Part shown: piece after piece, positions 45,218 through 53,833 of the stretch | Layout of the letters: every line of letters starts with the position of its first letter | Position numbering within the stretch: the first letter of the stretch is position 1 | Origin: Candidatus Sulfotelmatobacter sp. | GTDB lineage: Bacteria; Acidobacteriota; Terriglobia; Terriglobales; Acidobacteriaceae | Reading direction: 5' to 3' | NCBI GenBank assembly: GCA_030039165.1 | Contig: JASHQM010000188.1 | Location: forward strand, 1 to 54,413 | Length of the DNA: 54,413 nucleotides | Program-made: the position numbers and the translations under genes | Notes under the pieces: generated by a model | Database searches by the model: none | Told to the model about the DNA's origin: nothing | What the model saw: only the letters and a program-made list of their open reading frames with translations

Positions 45218-47347
45218 ATGTCGAAAAAAAGGAACGTAATTCAAATGGTGGGTCTCACGGCAGCGCTGTTAATATTCGCCGTCCCGTCGCTGTGCTTGCA
45301 AGACTCTGCCAAACAAGACTCTTCTAAGAGCAGCGACCAACAAGAGAAAAAAGAAGAACCACCCACGACTTCAGTCGCACCCGCAAGCGTGGAGATCATG
45401 CCGAGCACCCTCGACGTTCACGTTGGAGAAAAAGTCAAGTTCGGTGCCATGGCCAAGGACGCCGCCGGAAACGCAATCGACGAAAAACCGTCCGTCTGGT
45501 TCGCCGCTCCCTTTGACCTTGCCGGCGCCGATGAAAATGGGGAAGTGACTTTTCACGCGCCCGGGGTGGTCACAGTTGGCGCAGTAATCGGCGGCAAGGC
45601 CGGTTATGCCACTATCAACGTGGCCAACCCAAAAGTTGCCAGCATTGAAATCGCACAACCTTCTTATCCAGTTGTCGTTGGCAGCGCCGAAAGACTAACG
45701 GTCATCACTCGCACCTCCGATGGCAAGCCGCGCAGCGACGCAATCGTCAAGTGGACTTCCGAAAAAAGCTCGATCGCCAGCGTTGACGCCGCCGGCATGG
45801 TAACCGGCGTCGCTCCGGGCAGCGCCACCATCAAAGCTTCTTCCGACGAAGCCAGCGGCACAGTTACCTTTCAGGTAATTCGAGACACTGTGCGCAGACT
45901 CACTGTCGCTCCTGCCACTGCCGAAGCCCGCACCGGTGATGTGGTTCACTTCACCGCCGCGGCAACCGAAGCCGCCGGAGGCCACTCGAATAATCCTCCC
46001 GTTCGCTGGTCCATTAGTGGTGAAGGGGCTGAGGTCTATCCCGATGGAGCTTTCGTTGCGGAGAAAGCCGGCACATATGTGATCACGGCCAACAGCGGCC
46101 AGCATAGCGCGGCTGCATCGGTTGTAGTTCGACCACGTAATGTCGAACGCGAGGTGGAAGTCGTCGCCCACGTTCCCATGCCCGATCTCCAGATGTCGGA
46201 GGAATGGATCATCGGTCACCATGCCTATCTCGCTACCGTGGCAGACAAATTGTTTACCTACGACATCTCCGATCCGGCCAATCCAAAGCTGCTCGATACT
46301 CTTCAGGTCGACGCCCGCTTGATCAACGATGTCAGCACCACGCCCGACGAAAAAATCGGCGTCTTCACCCGTGAAGGCGCTTCCAACCGAAAGAACGGAA
46401 TCGTATTCCTTGACACCACCGACGCCGCGCATCTGAAAGTTCTCTCCGAGTACACGGCCACGGTCACCGGCGGCGTGCACAGCGCTTACATCGACGGCCA
46501 TTATGTTTACATCACCGACGACGCGACTGGTTCGCTCCGCATTATCGATTTCGATGATCCCAGGCATCCCAAGGAAGTGGCACGCTGGCAGACGGAGAAT
46601 CCCACGGTCGTGACGCTCGAAACCAAATATGGTTCAATCGCCAGCGGGCGCTACCTTCACGACCTGCAAGTGAAAGATGGCATCGCCTATCTCGCCTACT
46701 GGCGCGATGGCCTGATCATCCTCGACGTTGGCAACGGCATGGCCGGAGGCAGTCCGGAAAACCCCAAGCTCGTCAGCCAATACCGATTCAACCACTACGA
46801 GCTCTATGGCGACGGCTGGCTCGCGGGCACGCACAGCGTCTTCCGCTACAAGAATTATTTATTCGTCGGTGACGAAGTCTTTCCCGCCATCTTCGAACTC
46901 GAGAACCGCGACCGCATTCCCGTTCGCGCCATCTGCCACGTCATGGATGTCTCCGATCTCAAACATCCGAAAGAAGTGGCATGGTACGAAGTGCCAGAAG
47001 GCGGTTCTCACAATTTCTGGGCCGCTAACGATATGCTCTACGAGGGCTACTACAGCGGCGGTGCGCGCGTGCTCGATATCTCGGGCGAGCTGCGTGGCGA
47101 TCTTTACCGCCAGGGCCGCGAAATCGCCCGTTTCTGGACGGGCGACGCCAAAGGCTTCCGCCCCAATCTGCCGTTCACCTGGGGTGGCCAGCCCTGTTCG
47201 GTGAAGTGCGACAGCGACCTGCTCAACAACTTGATGTACTTCAACGACATCCACTCCGGCCTGTGGATAACCAAGCTGGGTCCGCCCAAGTTTGAAGGCT
47301 CGACCACCTCGCCACCGGTACGAAAAAGCGAGCAGACCATCCATTAA
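45218..47347 (+). CDS. Secreted Ig-like (Big2) and LVIVD-repeat protein
   Basis: 709 residues. Signal peptide QMVGLTAALLIFAVPSLCL, then a charged Ser/Lys/Glu linker, three Big2-like domains (about 55-305; cues VKWTSEKSSIASVDAAGMVTG and SATIKASSDEASGTVTF in parts), and about 310-690 LVIVD/propeller repeats: LFTYDISDPANPKLLDTLQ, GSLRIIDFDDPRHPKEV, DGLIILDVGNG, CHVMDVSDLKHPKEVAWYEV, GARVLDISGEL. Such repeats occur in surface proteins of unknown function. It follows a YncE-like gene. A hairpin follows its stop. Confidence 0.87.
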   Translation: MSKKRNVIQMVGLTAALLIFAVPSLCLQDSAKQDSSKSSDQQEKKEEPPTTSVAPASVEIMPSTLDVHVGEKVKFGAMAKDAAGNAIDEKPSVWFAAPFDLAGADENGEVTFHAPGVVTVGAVIGGKAGYATINVANPKVASIEIAQPSYPVVVGSAERLTVITRTSDGKPRSDAIVKWTSEKSSIASVDAAGMVTGVAPGSATIKASSDEASGTVTFQVIRDTVRRLTVAPATAEARTGDVVHFTAAATEAAGGHSNNPPVRWSISGEGAEVYPDGAFVAEKAGTYVITANSGQHSAAASVVVRPRNVEREVEVVAHVPMPDLQMSEEWIIGHHAYLATVADKLFTYDISDPANPKLLDTLQVDARLINDVSTTPDEKIGVFTREGASNRKNGIVFLDTTDAAHLKVLSEYTATVTGGVHSAYIDGHYVYITDDATGSLRIIDFDDPRHPKEVARWQTENPTVVTLETKYGSIASGRYLHDLQVKDGIAYLAYWRDGLIILDVGNGMAGGSPENPKLVSQYRFNHYELYGDGWLAGTHSVFRYKNYLFVGDEVFPAIFELENRDRIPVRAICHVMDVSDLKHPKEVAWYEVPEGGSHNFWAANDMLYEGYYSGGARVLDISGELRGDLYRQGREIARFWTGDAKGFRPNLPFTWGGQPCSVKCDSDLLNNLMYFNDIHSGLWITKLGPPKFEGSTTSPPVRKSEQTIH

Positions 47348-47357
47348 GATGGGACAG

Positions 47358-47380
47358 CGAGGGCAAGAGCCCTCGTTCTT
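47358..47380 (+). terminator. Weak hairpin terminator after the LVIVD gene
   Basis: CGAGGGC and GCCCTCG pair around AAGA and are followed by TTCTT. It stands 11 nt after the stop codon. The T-run is short. Confidence 0.5.
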
Positions 47381-47468
47381 CCGTGGAGATAGGGCGCGCA
47401 GTGTCGCCGAAGATGGCGAACCAAATTTTTTCCAGGCTGACCCCGGATTGCACACTCTAATAAAATAG

Positions 47469-48923
47469 ATGAGAGTCAGCTCCAGCGGTTCGGGAAAACC
47501 AGGGACGGTTTCTGTGAATAATACGGTTTCTGTGAATAATATAGTGGCGAGTTCCAAACGGGCGTTTTTCGCGACAGGGTTCCTGCTGGCTATGCTCTGC
47601 TGGACAGGATTGGCAGCAATTGCCCAGTCGCAGCCCCAGTCATCCCCTTCGAGCGCCCAGACGCAATCCCAGCCCGCGCAAGATTCCGCCATCCCGGATG
47701 CTCCCTCGGCGGTACAGCCGCCGGCGCCCGCACCCGAGCGGCCACCGGTCGCCCGCCCGGAACCCAAGAAGCCAGTTGAGCGCGATCCCTGGACCGGCCA
47801 ACCCATTCAACCATCTGACCAGAACGCCCCCGCCTCGGGCGATTCGGCTTCGAGTGAGGAAAAAAATCCTCCGCCACCCATGCCTCCGGTCAAGACCGTT
47901 CCCCCCGGGAGTTCGGCCAAGCAGAACTCCAACTCGCAGGACCAGTTGTTAACTTTCGTCGTTCATACCAACTTCGTGCAGATTCCGGTTACTGTGAAAG
48001 ATCATGGACGTCCAGTGGATGGCCTCACTTCCGCTGATTTCACTGTCAAAGAGAACGGCGTCCCGCAAAAGCTCACTTTTTTCAGCTCCGATCCGTTCGC
48101 GCTTTCGGTTGCGATTGTCGTTGATCTCGGTATGCCCGACGCCGCTATTCAGCAGATCAACCAAACGTTCCCGGCTATGGTTGCTGCCTTCGCCCCTTTC
48201 GATGAAGTTGCCCTCTACACCTATAGCAGCACGGTAAGCCAAGTCAGCGACTTCATGGCTGCCAACCGCAAGCTGACCGCCCTTTTGGCGCAGATGAAAA
48301 CCGAGCGTGGTTATGAAAACGGCCCTCCGGTTTTAAGCGGCCCGCTGGCGCCCAATGGTCCTGTGATTAACAACATTCCTGTGGGCCAGCCCACCGAGCC
48401 GGTGTACACCCCGCAGAAAGAATCGCACGTGCTGAACGACGCGATCCTGCAAGCGGCGCTCGACCTCGGCAAACGCGGCCGCGAACGGCGCAAGATTATT
48501 TTTGTGATCAGCGACGGACGCGAATCCGGCAGCAAGGCCGGCTATCGCGACGTGCTGCGCGTCCTGCTCACTCGTGGCATTGAAGTTAAAGCTGTGGGTG
48601 TCGAAGGTGCTGCCGTGCCTTTTGTTCGTAAACTCGAGCAGTTACATATTCCTGATCAGGGGCGTAGCGACATTCTGCCCAAGTACACTCACGCCACCGG
48701 CGGCGGCGAAGTTTACTCCGAGCTTTCCACCCGCATGCTCGAGGACGTCTACTCCGAAGCCATGATGGAGGCGCGTAATCAGTACACTCTTGGCTATTAT
48801 CCCGCTGCGCCCAAGGTTCCCACACGAGCCGCCTACCGCTCTATCGAGGTCATCGTGCATCGCCCCGGCCTGAAAGTTATCGCCAAAGACGGCTATTACC
48901 CCGTTCTCTCCGCGCCCCATTAG
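47469..48923 (+). CDS. VWFA-related acidobacterial domain protein (TIGR03436 type)
   Basis: 484 residues. A signal-like hydrophobic stretch (GFLLAMLCWTGLAAIAQ) follows about 35 residues of N-terminus that includes a tandem repeat. A Pro/Ser/Gln-rich linker runs to about 160. The VWFA-related domain starts FVVHTNFVQIPVTVKDHGRPV, then GLTSADFTVKENGVPQKLTFF, and continues with FVISDGRESGSKAGYRDVLRVL and QYTLGYYPA at the end. The metal site (usually DxSxS) reads VVDLGMPD, so metal-dependent adhesion is doubtful. Probably periplasmic or surface exposed. Confidence 0.87.
   Translation: MRVSSSGSGKPGTVSVNNTVSVNNIVASSKRAFFATGFLLAMLCWTGLAAIAQSQPQSSPSSAQTQSQPAQDSAIPDAPSAVQPPAPAPERPPVARPEPKKPVERDPWTGQPIQPSDQNAPASGDSASSEEKNPPPPMPPVKTVPPGSSAKQNSNSQDQLLTFVVHTNFVQIPVTVKDHGRPVDGLTSADFTVKENGVPQKLTFFSSDPFALSVAIVVDLGMPDAAIQQINQTFPAMVAAFAPFDEVALYTYSSTVSQVSDFMAANRKLTALLAQMKTERGYENGPPVLSGPLAPNGPVINNIPVGQPTEPVYTPQKESHVLNDAILQAALDLGKRGRERRKIIFVISDGRESGSKAGYRDVLRVLLTRGIEVKAVGVEGAAVPFVRKLEQLHIPDQGRSDILPKYTHATGGGEVYSELSTRMLEDVYSEAMMEARNQYTLGYYPAAPKVPTRAAYRSIEVIVHRPGLKVIAKDGYYPVLSAPH
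47505..47540 (+). repeat. Perfect 18-bp tandem duplication inside the VWA gene
   Basis: ACGGTTTCTGTGAATAAT occurs twice in frame in the N-terminal region of the VWFA-related gene and encodes TVSVNN twice. It lies just before the signal peptide hydrophobic core and may be a recent slippage event. Confidence 0.92.
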
Positions 48924-49210
48924 GGCGGTTGAGCGTTGTGGTGACGTGGATCCCGGCGATCTCCTGCATGTCGTTCGAGAAGGGCAGGGCTGGCTCTGAT
49001 TCCGGCCTCTTGCGGCGCAGCGAGGACTAGCGTGGAATTCTCAATCGCCAAATCACCCCAATCAACTATGCCTTTCCGCCAGGGGTCACCTGAGTAACCT
49101 GCCACCCTCCCCGCGGCTGTGATATAAAAGGCCCGAAGCCCCCATATAGGGATTATTTTGCGCAGGGAGCACACGCCAGCGTGTAGCTGCCGGCGCTCTT
49201 GAGGAAAGCC

Positions 49211-49798
49211 TTGAGTTTCATCAACTTCGCCGCCCGGGAAATCAATTGCAAGATCGTCTACTACGGCGCCGGGCTAGGCGGCAAGACCACCAATTTACAA
49301 CTGATCTACCAGAAGACTGCGGAGCAGCAGAAGGGCAAGATGATTTCGCTTGCCACGGAAACTGAGCGCACGCTGTTCTTCGACTTTCTCCCGCTCGACC
49401 TTGGCTCGGTGCGCGGCTTTAAGACCCGCATCCACCTCTATACCGTCCCGGGCCAGGTGTTCTACGATGCCAGCCGCAAGCTGATTCTGCGCGGCGTCGA
49501 CGGCATCGTCTTCGTGGCTGACTCTCAGCAGGAGCGCATGGATGCCAACATCGAAGCTCTCGACAATCTCATGTCGAACTTGCAGGAGCATGGCTACGAC
49601 TTCAACAAAATTCCTTATGTGCTCCAGCTCAATAAACGGGATCTGCCTAACATTCTCCCAGTGGACACTCTGAGCAAGGAACTGCGCAAGAAAAACGAAC
49701 CGGTCGTGGAGGCCATCGCCTTTCAGGGCACGGGCGTGTTTGAAACTTTGAAAGAGATCGCCAAGCAAGTTCTTACCGAACTCAAAGCCGGTGGCTAG
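49211..49798 (+). CDS. mglA: MglA-type Ras-like GTPase
   Basis: 195 residues. Small GTPase that sets cell polarity and motility in Myxococcus with its GAP MglB; no mglB is visible here. [27 protein letters not shown] has the Walker A and the characteristic YYG start, [18 protein letters not shown] the switch II of MglA (TVPGQ), and LNKRDLPN the guanine-specificity motif (N/TKxD). Start: TTG at 49211 with GAGGA five bases upstream matches the usual MglA N-terminus (MSFIN...); a TTG four codons earlier (49199) lacks such a site. Confidence 0.92.
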   Translation: MSFINFAAREINCKIVYYGAGLGGKTTNLQLIYQKTAEQQKGKMISLATETERTLFFDFLPLDLGSVRGFKTRIHLYTVPGQVFYDASRKLILRGVDGIVFVADSQQERMDANIEALDNLMSNLQEHGYDFNKIPYVLQLNKRDLPNILPVDTLSKELRKKNEPVVEAIAFQGTGVFETLKEIAKQVLTELKAGG

Positions 49799-50259
49799 AT
49801 GTTCTTCCTTCGTTCGAAAGTCATTTCCTTCAGAATTCAAACGAAATGCAATTTCCTTTTCTCATGAGGCTGCCTGAGGACGCGTTGGGCCGCGCTGTAT
49901 TCTCTTTGCAATATCTTCGTGGCTTGGACGTTCGTGCGCCATTTCGCGTTCTTCGGCAAAGGACCGGGCAGCGATCACCATGAGTTGATGGGGTTTTACA
50001 TGGGCGCATTCATGCCGATTTTGATCGCTGGCCGTGGTTCTGCCTGCATGGAACGTATCCTTACCCGCCAACCTTGATCGGCCACGCACCCCGCCAGCTG
50101 GAGCATAAGGATCGCGCGTGTTATCCATAATGGAAATGTAGTTCCGGTCAGAGAGTCGAATTCTTACCGGGCTGGCTTTTGCAAGCCCTCGAAAAAAAAG
50201 ACTTGCGTTATCACCTACCGATGTAGTAGATTCGCAAACGGCCATAGTAGAGTATTCCG
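49799..50259. other. Intergenic region upstream of the second BlaI operon
   Basis: No gene I can support. A 127-codon frame on the minus strand (49862-50245) lacks a ribosome site and overlaps the BlaI promoter area, so I do not call it. The promoter and operator of the BlaI/M56 pair lie at its right end. Confidence 0.5.
50213..50228 (+). promoter_or_regulatory. Candidate BlaI operator overlapping the promoter
   Basis: CTAC and GTAG (50215-50226) flank 4 nt, and the right half ATGTAGTA matches the TACTACANNTGTAGTA-type dyad bound by BlaI/MecI proteins; the left half is partly degenerate (ACCTACCG). It sits inside a possible promoter (-35 TTGCGT at 50203-50208, -10 near 50227), 32 nt before the BlaI ATG, so repression by BlaI is expected. 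Confidence 0.6.
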
Positions 50260-50646
50260 ATGACGCAACCCAAACTGACCAGACTCGAGCTGCAAATCAT
50301 GGAAACGTTGTGGACCCGGGGTCAGGCCTCGATTCGCGAGATTCAGGCGGCCTTTCCCGAGAAGAAAAGACCCGCCTACACCACAATACAGACCGTCGTC
50401 TACCGATTGGAAGCCAAGGGTGCGCTTTCTCGTGTTAAGAAAGTCGGAAATTTTCATGTCTTCGAACCTACTATTTCTCGGGCTTCCGCTCAGCGCAGAT
50501 TGATCGACGATCTGCTCACGCTTTTTGGCGGTCGCACCCAGCCCGTCATGGCGCATCTGATCGGATCCGGCAAACTTACGCTCGCGGATGTGAAAGAGGC
50601 CGAAAAGACGATCCGCCAACTGGAGAAAAAGGAGAAGCGGCAATGA
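50260..50646 (+). CDS. BlaI/MecI-family transcriptional repressor (second)
   Basis: 128 residues. Winged helix LTRLELQIMETLWTRGQASIREIQ, YTTIQTVVYRLEAKGALSRVKK, and a short dimerisation tail. Its stop overlaps the M56 gene start by 4 nt (ATGA), the classic BlaI-BlaR1 arrangement. A matching operator lies just upstream. Confidence 0.94.
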   Translation: MTQPKLTRLELQIMETLWTRGQASIREIQAAFPEKKRPAYTTIQTVVYRLEAKGALSRVKKVGNFHVFEPTISRASAQRRLIDDLLTLFGGRTQPVMAHLIGSGKLTLADVKEAEKTIRQLEKKEKRQ

Positions 50647-52490
50647 TTCCTGGTGGGTTTTCCATTCTCTGGCGAACCATGGCGTCCGAAGTGGCCAATC
50701 ATCTATGGCAGTCCACTTTGTTCGCCGCCGTTGCCGGCCTGTTGATCCTGGCTCTGCACGAGAACCATCCCCGCGTTCGTTACTGGGTTTGGCTGGCGGC
50801 TTCGCTGAAATTTCTGTTGCCATTTTCGCTGCTCGTGGCCTTTGGAAGTCATCTGGCACCATCACGAGCAGCCATGCCGAGCGCTGGTTTCTACATAGCA
50901 ATGAATGAAGTCGGCCAGCCATTTACCAGCACAACCGCGACTCCAGTGGCGTCGGCACCTTCATCGCCGGGTTCCTTTAGCTTCTTGGGTTTTCTTCCCG
51001 AGTTTCTTTCCGCGATCTGGCTGTGCGGTGCTCTAGCGGTGATTTGCCTGTGGTGCTTGCGCTGGTGGCGAGTATCCTCAACCATCCGACACGCGACGCC
51101 GTTGTATGAAGGACGCGAAGCCGAAGCCTTGCGTAAATTGCAGCGCATCTTTGCCCTGCCGAAACCGATCAGAATTCTGCTGTCGGGCACTTCACTGGAA
51201 CCGGGTATTTTCGGCATAGTGCAACCTACCCTGCTTTGGCCGGAGGGAATCTCTCAGCGCCTCACCGACTCTCACCTTCACGCTATTCTCACCCACGAAC
51301 TGCATCACGTTCGCCGCCGGGACAATCTGGCCTCTGCCGTGCACATGTTTGTCGAAGCGCTCTTCTGGTTTTATCCGCTGGTGTGGTGGCTTGGCGCGCA
51401 TTTGGTCGAGGCGCGGGAGCGCGCTTGCGATCAGGAAGTGCTGGAACTCGGCGCTGATCCACAGATCTACGCCGAAAGCATTCTGAAAGTCTGTGAATTC
51501 TGCATAGAGTCCCCGCTCCCTTGCATCTCGGGAGTGACCGGCTCCGATCTCAAGAAAAGGATGGCAAATATTATGACTCGCCGTGTTTTTCACAAGTTGG
51601 ATTTCGCCAGAAAATTCTTGCTAACCGCCGCTGCGTTGCTTGCGCTCGCAGTACCCGTTTTCTTTGGCCTCGTGACTCCCACCCCGACGCGAGCGCAATC
51701 GCAGGCCGAAACTGCAACTGCACCGGCCTTCGAAGACGTCTCCATCAAGCCCGCCACAGTCGGCAGCGGCACCCCCATGGTTAGGCTCTTTTACACCCCA
51801 AACGGTTTCGTCGCGAATAGCGTCACTCTCGAGAGCCTCATTGAAGACGCATATGGGGTGCAGAAATCTCAAATCTCGGGGCCGGCCGACTTGCTCAACC
51901 GCGATCGGTACGACATTCAGGCAAGAATCCCGGACTCTGTCGGCGCTGAACTCCAACACCCGGATCTTGAACAGGTTTTGCCCCAACGCAAGGCCATGCT
52001 TTGCGCTTTACTGGCGGACCGCTTCAAGCTGGTAGTCCATCAGGAAACGAAACAGTTACCGGTTTACGTGCTGACGGTATCGAAAAATGGCCTGAAACTT
52101 CAGGAGGCGAAATCTGCACAAGCTGGCCCCTACGCAACCCTGAGCGGAGGGCCTGGTGGGAACGGCAGAATGATGGTGGTTGGCGGAGGGACATTTACCG
52201 CTCAAGACCAGCCTATCTCACAATTCGTATTTATGTTATCGCAGCAACTCGCTAGTCCCGTGATCGATAAAACCGGCCTCGCCGGCAAGTATGACTTCGC
52301 GCTCCAATGGACGCCGAGTCCGAACGAAGTTGCGGGTTCTGAAGTCTCCGAAGGCGATAGTGCGTCTGCATTGTCGAGATCCTCGCTGATCGCGGCGGTC
52401 GATCAGCAGCTCGGCCTGAAACTGACACCGGCGCAAAGCCCGGTTGAAACCATCGTGATCGATCACGTCGAGCAGCCAGCCGGGAATTAG
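50643..52490 (+). CDS. M56 (BlaR1-like) membrane protease with C-terminal TIGR03435 domain
   Basis: 615 residues. N-terminal M56 part (about 1-330): membrane helices, GIVQPTLLWPEGIS, zinc motif in ILTHELHHVRRRDN, DQEVLELGADPQIYAESIL downstream. A final helix (about 320-345) and a short Gln/Ala/Thr linker lead to an extracytoplasmic domain (about 355-610) of the soil-associated TIGR03435 family: FEDVSIKPATVGSGTP, LESLIEDAYGVQKSQISG, RDRYDIQARIPD, RFKLVVHQETKQLPVYVL, PVIDKTGLAGKYDF. Thus the beta-lactam sensor of BlaR1 is replaced by this domain, which presumably senses an unknown signal. Confidence 0.93.
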   Translation: MIPGGFSILWRTMASEVANHLWQSTLFAAVAGLLILALHENHPRVRYWVWLAASLKFLLPFSLLVAFGSHLAPSRAAMPSAGFYIAMNEVGQPFTSTTATPVASAPSSPGSFSFLGFLPEFLSAIWLCGALAVICLWCLRWWRVSSTIRHATPLYEGREAEALRKLQRIFALPKPIRILLSGTSLEPGIFGIVQPTLLWPEGISQRLTDSHLHAILTHELHHVRRRDNLASAVHMFVEALFWFYPLVWWLGAHLVEARERACDQEVLELGADPQIYAESILKVCEFCIESPLPCISGVTGSDLKKRMANIMTRRVFHKLDFARKFLLTAAALLALAVPVFFGLVTPTPTRAQSQAETATAPAFEDVSIKPATVGSGTPMVRLFYTPNGFVANSVTLESLIEDAYGVQKSQISGPADLLNRDRYDIQARIPDSVGAELQHPDLEQVLPQRKAMLCALLADRFKLVVHQETKQLPVYVLTVSKNGLKLQEAKSAQAGPYATLSGGPGGNGRMMVVGGGTFTAQDQPISQFVFMLSQQLASPVIDKTGLAGKYDFALQWTPSPNEVAGSEVSEGDSASALSRSSLIAAVDQQLGLKLTPAQSPVETIVIDHVEQPAGN

Positions 52491-52513
52491 ACTGCCGGCT
52501 ACCACGAGGTAAT

Positions 52514-52543
52514 AAAAACGGCGCCGGATTTTATCCGGCGCCG
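52514..52543 (-). terminator. Rho-independent terminator of the AAA+ ATPase gene
   Basis: CGGCGCCGGAT pairs perfectly with ATCCGGCGCCG around TTT; on the minus strand five T follow directly. It lies about 120 nt downstream of the AAA+ gene stop. Confidence 0.9.
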
Positions 52544-52663
52544 AACGCTCGCGAGATGCGGAGTCTAGCGAGGATGCTACCTACCAATCAAGCTTCCAGC
52601 GACCTAAGCCGCCGCTAGGGGAAAATTCGGTTGGGCGGGCGGCTATATCTAGCACTTACAGAT

Positions 52664-53833
52664 TCATTTGCTCTCTGCAATCGGCGTAGGGCTGGCGCCG
52701 AAATCCCGCCGGCTATTGACCGCTGTACGCGCTGCGCGTGCTGCCGGCATATTTGCCGCCGCCGCTCCGTAACGCTCGAGCAGCACCGGAGCCATCGTGT
52801 TCTCCGCTTCCTTTACGAAAATCATCTGACTCTCGGATGCCATATCCACGCGGATGAAATCTCCTAGCTTTACTTGTCCCGTCGCCACCAGGTTCGCCAT
52901 CGGAAATACCAGATGGCGCTCAATCGCGCGCTTCAAATGCCGGGCTCCGTAACGAGGGTCGGTCCCTTCCTTCAGCAAGAATTGCTTCGCTCCCGCGGTG
53001 CAACTGAACACGAACTGATTGGTCCCCGAAGCCATAAGCACGCGCTGCTGAACCATTCCCAGTTCGATCTCGAGGATCTGCGCCAGATGCTCGTCGCGCA
53101 GCGTCTTGAAGACGACGGTTTTGTCGATGCGGTTCATGAACTCGGGCGTAAACTTGCGCCGTGCCGCTTCGACAGCCGTGCGCTGAATCTTGTCGTCGAG
53201 ATTGTTGTCGACTTCCACGGCCTTAGGCGCAAAGCCAAATCCGCCATCGACCAGATTGGTCATTTCGTTCGCGCCCAGGTTTGAAGTCAGAATAATGATG
53301 CATTGCGATAAATCGACGCGCCGGTTGTCGCCCAGAGTGAGGGTCGCTTTATCCAAAATTCCCAGAAGCAGTTGCCAGAGCGAGTCGCTGGCTTTTTCGA
53401 TTTCGTCAAAGAGCAGGATGGAAAGCTTCAGCTTCTCGGTGAACCACTGATTCAACGCTTCCTGCGTCAGCAGCGGATGCGTTTCGCGGTGCCCCAAGTA
53501 CCCCGGAGGCGAGCCAATCAGCTTTGCAATCTCATGCGAATGCTGAAACTCGGCGCAATCGATCTTGATGCACGCGCGCGCATCCCCGAACAATGCTTCC
53601 GCCATCGCCTCGACCACGCGCGTCTTGCCTGATCCGGTTGGCCCCAGAAACAGCAAATTGCCCACCGGCCGTCCGGGTGGATTCAGGCCCGCAAGAAACA
53701 TTTGATAAACTTCCGTGACTTTTTCGATTGCCTGGTCTTGTCCCACGATGCGGCGGCGCAGTGCGGATTCGAACTCACCCGCGTCGCTGCTGCGGCGGTT
53801 CGGATCCAGCACGGTAGCAAGGTTCGTTCGCAT
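52664..53833 (-). CDS. AAA+ ATPase resembling the ClpB/ClpA D2 ring, free-standing
   Basis: 389 residues. FESALRRRIVGQDQAIEKV starts the domain; Walker A GPTGSGKTR, the ClpB-like pore loop GSPPGYLGHRETHPLL, Walker B ILLFDEIEKASD, sensor 1 IIILTSNLG, arginine finger in FTPEFMNRIDKTVVFK, and the C-terminal D2-small part with DPRYGARHLKRAI (sensor 2). The N domain, D1 ring and middle domain of ClpB are absent and no IGF/L loop for ClpP was seen, so it is likely a single-ring remodeller for an unknown substrate. A polar tail of about 40 residues follows the conserved core. A terminator follows on the minus strand. Confidence 0.9.
   Translation of the reverse strand: MRTNLATVLDPNRRSSDAGEFESALRRRIVGQDQAIEKVTEVYQMFLAGLNPPGRPVGNLLFLGPTGSGKTRVVEAMAEALFGDARACIKIDCAEFQHSHEIAKLIGSPPGYLGHRETHPLLTQEALNQWFTEKLKLSILLFDEIEKASDSLWQLLLGILDKATLTLGDNRRVDLSQCIIILTSNLGANEMTNLVDGGFGFAPKAVEVDNNLDDKIQRTAVEAARRKFTPEFMNRIDKTVVFKTLRDEHLAQILEIELGMVQQRVLMASGTNQFVFSCTAGAKQFLLKEGTDPRYGARHLKRAIERHLVFPMANLVATGQVKLGDFIRVDMASESQMIFVKEAENTMAPVLLERYGAAAANMPAARAARTAVNSRRDFGASPTPIAESK

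Noticed and set aside
48920..49174. 84-codon minus-strand frame before mglA
   Set aside because: Proline/arginine-rich with no start signal; overlaps the VWA gene stop.
49862..50245. 127-codon minus-strand frame between mglA and the second BlaI
   Set aside because: No ribosome site, no recognisable domain, and it covers the BlaI promoter/operator.
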